Source: Candidatus Methanophagales archaeon
GTDB taxonomy: Archaea > Halobacteriota > Syntropharchaeia > Alkanophagales > Methanospirareceae
Reading direction: 5' to 3'
Length of the DNA: 6,929 nucleotides
Assembly: GCA_003601795.1 (NCBI GenBank)
Contig: PIXU01000203.1
Coordinates: 1-6,929, forward strand
The translations under genes were made by a program, and so were the position numbers. The notes beneath the pieces are model-generated. The model ran no database searches and was not told where the DNA came from. It worked only from the letters and a program-made list of their open reading frames with translations. Positions 1 through 5,630 of the stretch are shown here, in pieces; position 1 is the first letter of the stretch, and every line of letters begins with the position of its first letter.

Positions 1-7
1 ATTTATG

Positions 8-363
8 TCAAGATATAGTTAACCATATAAGCATTAAGATTGCTTTGTGTTTTATATTGTTCACTGACGAAAGTATTTGAAAAACTTCCTCCTGACTCAA
101 AACCACCGGCAACTTCTTATCCTCCTTCGGTCTCTTTATCTCATACACAAACCTCCGCTTCAAAACGTAGTAAAACTTCAGTGCGTTGATGGCGATATTT
201 AAAGTAGATGTAGACTTGGCATTCGCTAAATGATACAGGTAATTCCTTATATCCCCATTGGTCACTTCGTAAGGATTCTTCTTAGAAAAACGCAAAAACT
301 CCCGGTTATGATACATCTGACTGTATTTCCTCAGTATAAGCTCCTTTTTCAGAACCTTTCCAT
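8..363 (-). pseudogene. Decayed tyrosine recombinase (integrase), N-terminal core-binding part only
   Basis: This is a remnant of an archaeal XerA-like tyrosine recombinase. An ATG directly abuts the TAA of the gene before it (TAAATG) and reads MERF followed by TGA. Restoring one missing base near 353-354 gives MERFLKKELILRKYSQ and then an open frame to the TGA at 8-10. That frame carries the SAM-like, DNA-contacting N-terminal domain (YHNREFLRFSKKNP, then NGDIRNYLYHLANAKSTST, then ALKFYYVLKRRFVYEIKRP) and the first helix of the catalytic domain (LPVVLSQEEV, HKAILMLIW). It stops before the first catalytic Arg, so none of the R/K/HxxR/H/Y residues remain. By memory of the family, about seven residues are missing between YSQ and YHNREF, and a few after KFYY. 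An internal ATG at 314-316 could still give about 102 residues. I call it a pseudogene. The alternative is a retained DNA-binding fragment, because the frame is otherwise open over about 115 codons. Confidence 0.75.
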
Positions 364-945
364 TTATGAATCGCTTTCGTATATCTCCCTGTATTTTTTC
401 TCCACATCCTCGGTCGTCACATGCGTGTATATCATCGTAGTTTTCAAGTCTGCATGACCGGCGAGGTACTGGAGTCTGGCAATATCTATCCCCTTTCGCC
501 ATGAATGCGTAATAAAGAAATGTCGAAGAGAATGACAAGACACATTTTTATCTACGCCAGCAAGCTGCGCATACTTCTTCGGCAGCCTCTGAATTTGTCT
601 ATACGAGATGCTTCTGAACACATAATCCTCGGGTTTCATCTTTTCTGTATATCTGCGCAGCAGCACGATCGTGGTATCGTCAACAAGGACTTCCCTCCGC
701 TCATATTTTCTTTGCTTCAAGGAATATACCCACAGCCTTTTATTGCGGAAGTCAATGTCCTTCTTCTGTATCCCGTATATCCACCCCCCTTGCTCACGCT
801 TATACACACCGTAAAGCTCGCCTATACGAATGCCTGTTCTTGCAAGTAGCCGCAAAATTAAATAGTCTCTATCCCTTATAATCGCGGCATCCAGGATTTT
901 GTTCAGCTCTTCTTCGGTAATAGGGTCAGGAGCTCTTTTTGGCAT
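364..945 (-). CDS. Catalytic-domain-only tyrosine recombinase (XerC/D-like integrase)
   Basis: A 193-residue site-specific DNA recombinase of the phage integrase/Xer family, expected to cut and rejoin DNA through a tyrosine-DNA intermediate. All catalytic residues can be placed: R40 in TGIRIGEL, a beta-hairpin lysine at K77 or K80, H138 and R141 in CHSLRHFF, H164 in LAGHADLKTT, and the nucleophile Y173 in MIYTHV. The protein starts almost at the first catalytic-domain helix (ITEEELNKIL), so the N-terminal SAM-like core-binding domain of ordinary ~280-300 residue members is absent. About 12 extra residues (YKREQGGWIYG region, about 48-58) sit between the R40 motif and the usual DID motif (63-65). 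The ATG at 945 is chosen because no in-frame start is visible before the rpl32e stop, 23 bases upstream. There is no Shine-Dalgarno sequence. The catalytic set is intact, so it may be active; its target site is not visible. The next reading frame encodes an integrase N-terminal relic. Confidence 0.88.
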   Translation of the reverse strand: MPKRAPDPITEEELNKILDAAIIRDRDYLILRLLARTGIRIGELYGVYKREQGGWIYGIQKKDIDFRNKRLWVYSLKQRKYERREVLVDDTTIVLLRRYTEKMKPEDYVFRSISYRQIQRLPKKYAQLAGVDKNVSCHSLRHFFITHSWRKGIDIARLQYLAGHADLKTTMIYTHVTTEDVEKKYREIYESDS

Positions 946-949
946 GGTA

Positions 950-961
950 TTAATTAATTAA
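950..961. promoter_or_regulatory. 12-base AT palindrome TTAATTAATTAA before the recombinase gene
   Basis: A perfect palindrome fills most of the 23-base gap between the rpl32e stop and the recombinase ATG. It is too close to that ATG (about 4 bases) to be a standard archaeal TATA box for this start, since the TATA normally lies about 25 bases before the transcript start. It could be an operator, or simply AT-rich spacer. No hairpin-plus-U terminator is visible in this gap. Confidence 0.25.
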
Positions 962-968
962 AATCGTG

Positions 969-1313
969 CTAATGTATCGGATTAATCACCCTTATACCCA
1001 GCGATGCCGCTTCTCCTTCTATTTGCTCCCTCTTTCTCCTTCCAACCCCTGATGCTATCCGCACAGCGGCTATTTCCTCTTTTGCAAGCCTATCAAGATC
1101 GTTCGTGTTGAAAACAAGCACCTCTCGCACTCCCGATGGATGCAATCCCCTTTCTTCTTTCTTTCTCCTATATCCTGCCTTTACATACGCTCCTTTCGCT
1201 GCTATATGCTCCCTGAGCTTGTTATCATGCCCACGAGGTCTCCTCCAACTTTTACTCAATTTCTTCTTTTTCCTCCATCCATATCGCTCAAATTTTGGTT
1301 TTTTCTTTTTCAT
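969..1313 (-). CDS. rpl32e: Large ribosomal subunit protein L32e
   Basis: A component of the archaeal/eukaryotic-type 50S subunit, absent from bacteria. The family signature is complete near the N terminus: F8-x-R10, then a basic run, then SWRRPRG (residues about 22-28). Further conserved blocks follow: GYRRKKEERGLHPSG, then EVLVFN, then AAVRIASGVGRRKREQI, and the ending LGIRVINPIH. I take the ATG at 1313 (114 residues). An in-frame GTG at 1322 would add three residues and overlap the serA stop as GTGA. A GAGG-like site before the overlap (about 1325-1328) is better spaced for the ATG. At 114 residues it is somewhat short for archaeal L32e, lacking part of the variable N-terminal extension. 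Translation is probably coupled to serA. In the usual archaeal spc operon this gene directly follows rpl6; here two genes intervene and the expected rpl19e does not follow. Confidence 0.95.
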   Translation of the reverse strand: MKKKKPKFERYGWRKKKKLSKSWRRPRGHDNKLREHIAAKGAYVKAGYRRKKEERGLHPSGVREVLVFNTNDLDRLAKEEIAAVRIASGVGRRKREQIEGEAASLGIRVINPIH

Positions 1314-1318
1314 TTTTA

Positions 1319-2974
1319 TCACAGCCTCACAAGTTTCACATCAAATATGTTCTCCACCCCTTTTATTTCCTCCATTGTCTCCTCACTTACGCTTCCATCC
1401 ACATTAAGCACCATAACAGCTTCTCCTCCTACTTTTTCCCTTCCCACCTGCATCCCTGCTATGTTTATACCCCTGTCACCTAAAATCATGCAAACAGGTC
1501 CTATCACCCTCGGTTTATCCAAGAAGGAGCATATAAGCATATAGCCAGAAGGCGACGCATCTACCCTATATTCATCTATTTTCACTATTCTTGGATCGTT
1601 TTTTCCGAATAGTGTACCAGCAACTGTCTTTCTCTCTTTTCCTTTATCTTCTGCCCACAGGCTCGTTGCAACGCTAATCAAAGAGGAGAAGTTTTCAATG
1701 TCTTCTGTCCTGCTTTCTGTGACTTTTATCCCGAATTTCTTCGCTATTGCCTCGGCATTCACATAATTCACACCATCAGTAAACCATGATAGGAAGCTCT
1801 TTAGCATTGCTACGGTTATCAATCTTGTGTTTTTTCCTAAACCTGCCTCAGAAGCTCCTATTTCTCCCTCATAAGAAACGCTAAATTGCTCTACCCGGCA
1901 CGATTTTGGTATGAGCTGCGCTAAGAGCCGCCCAAGTTTCTCCGCTAATACTAAATAAGGCTTTAAGGCGCCCAATAACTCCTCTTCAACGTATATCATG
2001 TTCACGGCATTTCTTGCCGTTTTGTTCTTTAACGCTTCAATGACCTCCTCTGCAATAACCATAGCGGCTGCCTTCTGGGCTTCCTCGGTCGACGCACCTA
2101 AATGAGGCGTAACAATTACTTCTTCCATCCCCAGCAATTCATTTTCACCAGGTGGTTCGTGCTCAAAGACATCCAGAGCAGCTCCTGCCACTTTACCACT
2201 CTTTAGTGCAAGCTTCAGCGCACCCTCATCTATTATCCCTCCACGGGCACAATTGATCACACGAACACCGTCTTTCATTAGCTCAAACTCTTTCTCGCCT
2301 ATCAAGTGATGTGTATCCTTTGTTAGCGGCGTATGCAGTGATATAAAATCGGCGACAGAGAGAACCTCAGTAAAGCTTGAAAGGGCAATACCAAGCTCTC
2401 TTGCTCGCTCCGCCGATATAAAAGGGTCGTATGCAACGACTTTCATTCCCAGCCCTTTTGCCCTCTTCGCTACTTCGCTTCCCACTCTTCCCAGACCTAT
2501 TATGCCCAATACCTTGTCATTTACTTCCACACCCATGTGTTTCTTTCTTTCCCATTTGCCGGATTTCAGCGACATATTCGCAGTCGGTATTTTTCGCGAT
2601 AAACTGAGCAGCATTGCAATAGTATGCTCAGCAGCCGAGATAGTATTTGCTTCTGGCGCATTTACCACCATTATTCCTCTTTCTGTCGCTGTTACCACGT
2701 CTATGTTGTCCACACCGACACCTGCTCTGCCTATCACCTTTAGTTTTCCGCCACTTCCTGCTTCTATTATTTCTTTCGTCACTTTCGTGCCACTTCTCAC
2801 GATTAACGCATCATAGCCTGCAATACATCCCTTTAATTCTTCTTTGCTCAATTCCAATTCAATATCCACTTCTGCAAATTCCTTCAGCTTTCTTATCCCT
2901 TCCTCTGAGATATGATCTGTTACAAGTACCCGTTTCGTTTTTTGGGTTTCTTCTTTGCTTGTTTCTGCTCTCAT
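1319..2974 (-). CDS. serA: D-3-phosphoglycerate dehydrogenase
   Basis: Oxidises 3-phosphoglycerate to 3-phosphohydroxypyruvate with NAD+, the first step of the phosphorylated serine pathway, in the cytoplasm. The 551-residue protein has the long (type I) architecture: substrate domain, NAD-binding fold with GLGRVG at 160-165, the dehydrogenase signature ending in NCARGG, an intervening ASB domain (about 325-470), and a C-terminal ACT domain (about 478-551). The catalytic triad is R244, E273 (FEHEPP) and H291 (TPHLGAS). About 15 polar residues (MRAETSKEETQKTKR) precede the usual VLVTDHISEEG start, making it longer than typical ~525-residue archaeal forms; the ATG at 2974 is the only start I can place. 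Upstream spacing to atpD is 39 bases with only a weak GGA-type ribosome site. In the ACT domain the usual Pro-Gly of the ligand loop (DKPG-V-IG) is Pro-Arg (R489), which may alter serine feedback. Its 3' end overlaps or nearly abuts rpl32e. Confidence 0.96.
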   Translation of the reverse strand: MRAETSKEETQKTKRVLVTDHISEEGIRKLKEFAEVDIELELSKEELKGCIAGYDALIVRSGTKVTKEIIEAGSGGKLKVIGRAGVGVDNIDVVTATERGIMVVNAPEANTISAAEHTIAMLLSLSRKIPTANMSLKSGKWERKKHMGVEVNDKVLGIIGLGRVGSEVAKRAKGLGMKVVAYDPFISAERARELGIALSSFTEVLSVADFISLHTPLTKDTHHLIGEKEFELMKDGVRVINCARGGIIDEGALKLALKSGKVAGAALDVFEHEPPGENELLGMEEVIVTPHLGASTEEAQKAAAMVIAEEVIEALKNKTARNAVNMIYVEEELLGALKPYLVLAEKLGRLLAQLIPKSCRVEQFSVSYEGEIGASEAGLGKNTRLITVAMLKSFLSWFTDGVNYVNAEAIAKKFGIKVTESRTEDIENFSSLISVATSLWAEDKGKERKTVAGTLFGKNDPRIVKIDEYRVDASPSGYMLICSFLDKPRVIGPVCMILGDRGINIAGMQVGREKVGGEAVMVLNVDGSVSEETMEEIKGVENIFDVKLVRL

Positions 2975-3013
2975 CTCAACTTCTTCACTTCCTTTTTAAA
3001 CTCATCTTATTAA

Positions 3014-3658
3014 CTAACCTTTTCTTTCTAACATCGCCTTTATCTTCTTTAATCTTGTGAAATTCTCACGTTCCATCTCCTCCAATCTCATCCGTATGTA
3101 TTTCCTCGTCACTTTCAATCTCGGAATCATTATATATTCAAGAGCATTAACGCGCCTTTTTGTCTTTTCTACCTCAACTGCAAGATTCCTCACTGCTTCC
3201 TCGATCTCTGCAAGCTTTATTATCTTTTCTAACGCTTCTTCAAATCTTTTCGCGCTACTATCCACCGCGGCTGAGGACTCCATAAAACCATATCCCCGCT
3301 CCGTAACTTTCCTTTCTAATCCATTTTCCAATTCAAGGATCGGCACATGCACACCCATTATACCGCGCGAAGAGAAAGCCAGTTCGATTTCTCGTGTGGT
3401 CATCAAAGACAACTGCCTTACCTGCTCAACGCCCAATCGTGCCTGAGCAATGATTAAAAAATCAAAAGCTTCTTTTAACTTTGCTTCCACTTCTTTCCTC
3501 TCCTCCTTTACTTCGCTCACCACCTCCAAGAATTCAGCAATAAGCGCATCGCGTTTTTCACGCAGTAAGTCATGCCCCTTCTCCGCTAATTTCTCTCTTC
3601 TACTTAACCTCAACAATTCCATCCTTGTTGGGCTTACACCCTCTATTATCTCCGCCAT
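3014..3658 (-). CDS. atpD: A/V-type ATP synthase subunit D
   Basis: Central-stalk subunit D of the archaeal A-type (V-like) ATP synthase, linking the rotary membrane part to the A3B3 head. The 214-residue length is normal. The N terminus carries the family pattern VSPTRMELLRLSRREKLAEKGHDLLREKRDALI (conserved PTRM, GHDLL and KRD, residues about 9-41), followed by a long heptad-rich helix. A central segment (about 85-125) forms the globular insert, and the C-terminal helix contains AVEVEKTKRRVNALEYIMIPRL (conserved RRVNALE, I.P), forming the two-stranded coiled coil. The ATG at 3658 is 23 bases after the rpl6 stop. No Shine-Dalgarno is evident; the upstream bases are AT-rich. In methanogens this gene normally sits in an operon with the other ATPase subunits. 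Here it lies alone between rpl6 and serA, so the rest of the complex must be encoded elsewhere. Confidence 0.96.
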   Translation of the reverse strand: MAEIIEGVSPTRMELLRLSRREKLAEKGHDLLREKRDALIAEFLEVVSEVKEERKEVEAKLKEAFDFLIIAQARLGVEQVRQLSLMTTREIELAFSSRGIMGVHVPILELENGLERKVTERGYGFMESSAAVDSSAKRFEEALEKIIKLAEIEEAVRNLAVEVEKTKRRVNALEYIMIPRLKVTRKYIRMRLEEMERENFTRLKKIKAMLERKG

Positions 3659-3681
3659 AATCCGTTTATTGAAGATGAATT

Positions 3682-4272
3682 TTATACACTCGTACCAACG
3701 CCTTTCTCCACAAGATAAATACCATCTTGAAAGACCCTGGGATCATAACCCTTTATCCTCGTTATCTGTTCTATATTCGCGGCAGTCTGCCCAACCGCCT
3801 CCTTGTTTATTCCAGAAACTACTATCTCACCTCCTCTGCCCTTTATTTCCACTTTCACACCTGCCTCCACCTTTGCTATCCTCGGCTTTCTTTCGCCTAA
3901 GAAATTGGAAACCGACACGCCCTTACCCTCCTTTGTTACCGCTACTTGCATAGGAAAATGCGCATGCACCACTTTCAACTTATAAAAGAAACCATCCGTC
4001 ACACCGGTGACCATATTCCTGAGATGAGATGCGTAAGTTCCCGCCATTGCTTTCTCCACCTTTGTTGCTGAATCGGCTTTTATCACAATCTCGTTACCAG
4101 TATCTCGCTTCTCTATTTGTATATGGAGCTTAGGATGCCATAATTCCCGCTCTATCGCCCCTTTGGGACCTTCCACCTTCGCCCTTCTCCCATTTATTGT
4201 GGCCTTCACACCCTCTGGGATTGGGATACAGATGTTGATGCCGCCTGTTTTCTCCTCCTCGGATTTTGTCAT
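3682..4272 (-). CDS. rpl6: Large ribosomal subunit protein uL6
   Basis: Primary rRNA-binding protein of the 50S subunit, located near the factor-binding region, with two repeated alpha/beta domains. Recognisable segments are IPIPEGVKATINGRRAKVEGPKG near the start, VEKAMAGTYASHLRNMVTGVTDGF at the domain boundary, YKLKVVHAHFPMQV, and the C-terminal NFLGERKPR and TRIKGYDPRVFQDGIYLVEKG, which is the archaeal/eukaryotic form. I choose the ATG at 4272 (196 residues): a GAGGG at about 4283-4287 lies ten bases before it. The upstream ATG at 4293 would add MHEGIIK but then the GAGGG would fall inside the coding region. It is the first gene of a minus-strand unit and diverges from hisD, so the usual upstream spc neighbours (rpl5, rps14, rps8) are not here. 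Next comes atpD rather than rpl32e. Confidence 0.95.
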   Translation of the reverse strand: MTKSEEEKTGGINICIPIPEGVKATINGRRAKVEGPKGAIERELWHPKLHIQIEKRDTGNEIVIKADSATKVEKAMAGTYASHLRNMVTGVTDGFFYKLKVVHAHFPMQVAVTKEGKGVSVSNFLGERKPRIAKVEAGVKVEIKGRGGEIVVSGINKEAVGQTAANIEQITRIKGYDPRVFQDGIYLVEKGVGTSV

Positions 4273-4305
4273 CTTTATTATTCCCTCATGCATATAGTAA
4301 GTAAG

Positions 4306-4317
4306 TAAAATTAAATA
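4306..4317. promoter_or_regulatory. Candidate TATA block serving rpl6 (minus) and hisD (plus)
   Basis: TAAAATTAAATA on the plus strand reads TATTTAATTTTA on the minus strand, so it resembles an archaeal TATA box in both directions. Placing transcript starts about 25 bases away gives short leaders on both sides: about 15 bases ending in GAGGG before the rpl6 ATG at 4272, and about 10 bases holding GGAGGAG before the hisD ATG at 4348. A second TATA-like string, TATTTAAA at 4328-4335, is a weaker alternative for hisD. This is inferred from spacing; no transcript data are available. Confidence 0.45.
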
Positions 4318-4347
4318 GACATTTTGTATTTAAAAGGAACGGAGGAG

Positions 4348-5583
4348 ATGATAAAGAAGCTAAAGGAGGTGCATGAAAACAAGGATTTTTTCAAGAGAAC
4401 ACTTGATATAGCGGTAGCTATGCCGGTTGTGAAAGAAATAATGGTAGAAGTGAAGAATAGAGGCGATGCCGCATTGCGTGAATACACCGAGAAATTTGAC
4501 TCTGTGAGACTGAAGGAAATAGAAGTGAGTAAGAAAGAGATTGACGATGCAAAGAGGAGCGTGGATGGAAATACGTTAAAATGTCTCGAGAAAGCATCCG
4601 TGGCGATAACAAATTTCCATTACCGGCAGAAGAGACGAACAGGGACAAACGAGTTCGGCGAGGAAGTTTTCATCAAGGATAAGTATGTTCCTTTTGACGT
4701 GGTTGGTGCTTATGTTCCAGCAACCTATTTCAGCACTGCTTTGATGTGCGTGATTCCTGCGAAGATAGCGGGTGTAAAAGAGATAGTGGTGTGCACACCG
4801 CCGGAGAATGATGGTAATGTCGCCGCTCTCACGTTAGTTGCTGCGGATCTCGCAGGAGCAACGCGAATATTTAAAGTAGGAGGTGCGCAGGCTATTGCTG
4901 CTCTCGCTTTTGGAACAGAAACTATTCCTGGTGTGCAAAAAATAGTGGGACCAGGAAATGTGTATGTAACCGCAGCGAAGATGATGGCTCGCAAAGAAGG
5001 CGTGGAGATTGATTTCCCTGCTGGTCCTTCGGAAATTTTAATAATCGGGGATGAGACTGCAAATCCTGTTTTCGTTGCTGCGGATATGCTTGCACAGGCA
5101 GAGCATGGTAAGCACTCAAAAGCTGTTCTTCTTACAGACTCGGCAAAGGTGGCAGCAGAAGTGGAGCAAGAGATTTTGGCAGAGGTAGATGAGCACGATC
5201 AATTACAAAGTTGGATATTAATTGGCGATAGCATGGAAGAGTGCATAGAATTTGCGAATGAATACGCACCTGAACATCTTGAGATAATGGTAAAAACCCC
5301 GGAAGATGTTTTGAAGAAGGTGAGGAATGCAGGATCCGTTTTTGTGGGGTCTTACTCACCAGTTGCCGCAGGGGATTATGCCACAGGAGCAAATCATGTG
5401 CTTCCAACTGCGGGCTACGCAAAGTTTTTTGCAGGGCTTGATGTTCACCATTTTATGCGCCGGATGACCGTACAGTGGCTGGATAAGGAAGAGTTAGAGA
5501 AAATAAAGGACGTAGCGGTGATGTTATCAGAAGCGGAGGGTATGGCAAGGCATGCACGGTCAATAGAAGTGAGGTTCTCGTAG
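4348..5583 (+). CDS. hisD: Histidinol dehydrogenase
   Basis: Zinc enzyme that oxidises L-histidinol to L-histidine in two NAD+-dependent steps, the end of histidine biosynthesis. Counting from the ATG at 4348 (411 residues), the zinc ligands are Q250 and H253 (LAQAEHG), D343 (AAGDYATG) and H402 (GMARHARS). The catalytic pair is E309-H310 (YAPEHLEI), and H350 lies in ANHVLPT. Other family blocks are KVGGAQAIAALAFGT, KIVGPGNVYVTAAK and IDFPAGPSEI. The ATG at 4348 follows GGAGGAG closely. A TTG at 4324 would add eight residues but lacks a ribosome site. One oddity is the NAD-site loop, usually YxPGG followed by several residues and then S-S/T: here it is YVPATYFST (residues 122-130), about three residues shorter and without the two glycines. 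All metal and catalytic residues remain, so I expect activity. The stop is TAG, 47 bases before the favoured start of the next gene. Confidence 0.96.
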   Translation: MIKKLKEVHENKDFFKRTLDIAVAMPVVKEIMVEVKNRGDAALREYTEKFDSVRLKEIEVSKKEIDDAKRSVDGNTLKCLEKASVAITNFHYRQKRRTGTNEFGEEVFIKDKYVPFDVVGAYVPATYFSTALMCVIPAKIAGVKEIVVCTPPENDGNVAALTLVAADLAGATRIFKVGGAQAIAALAFGTETIPGVQKIVGPGNVYVTAAKMMARKEGVEIDFPAGPSEILIIGDETANPVFVAADMLAQAEHGKHSKAVLLTDSAKVAAEVEQEILAEVDEHDQLQSWILIGDSMEECIEFANEYAPEHLEIMVKTPEDVLKKVRNAGSVFVGSYSPVAAGDYATGANHVLPTAGYAKFFAGLDVHHFMRRMTVQWLDKEELEKIKDVAVMLSEAEGMARHARSIEVRFS

Positions 5584-5598
5584 TATTTATAATTTATA
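5584..5598 (+). promoter_or_regulatory. Possible TATA element before the HAD phosphatase gene
   Basis: TATTTATAATTTATA immediately after the hisD stop resembles an archaeal TATA box. A start about 25 bases downstream would fall near 5612-5618, just before the favoured ATG at 5631. The HAD gene and tpiA could therefore be transcribed separately from hisD. The 47-base gap is short enough for read-through as well. Confidence 0.3.
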
Positions 5599-5630
5599 CT
5601 ATCATGCATTTAGTATTTAATTCATGGGGT

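Noticed and set aside
367..538. Open frame upstream of and in frame with the integrase relic, with an ATG at 538
   Set aside because: It overlaps the conserved C-terminal half of the intact recombinase gene (LAGHADLKTTMIYTHV) in another frame on the same strand and has no integrase-like residues of its own; the relic's homology starts only after about 363.
505..849. 114-codon open frame on the plus strand
   Set aside because: It lies antisense to the catalytic core of the recombinase, has no recognisable motif and no ribosome site; the opposite strand carries clear conserved residues.
1105..1544. Two overlapping plus-strand open frames, rich in Phe, Ser and Pro
   Set aside because: They are antisense to rpl32e and the ACT domain of serA. 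The composition is what antisense of Lys/Glu-rich genes gives, not evidence of membrane proteins.
3057..3953. Long plus-strand open frames of 129 and 167 codons
   Set aside because: They run antisense to atpD and rpl6, which are well-conserved genes; no motif or start signal supports the plus-strand reading.
4324..4347. TTG at 4324 as the hisD start
   Set aside because: It has no ribosome binding site and would place GGAGGAG inside the coding region; the ATG at 4348 follows that site and gives a normal HisD length.
4725..5422. Minus-strand open frames of 65-96 codons
   Set aside because: They are antisense to hisD, whose zinc and catalytic residues are on the plus strand; no family resemblance is seen.
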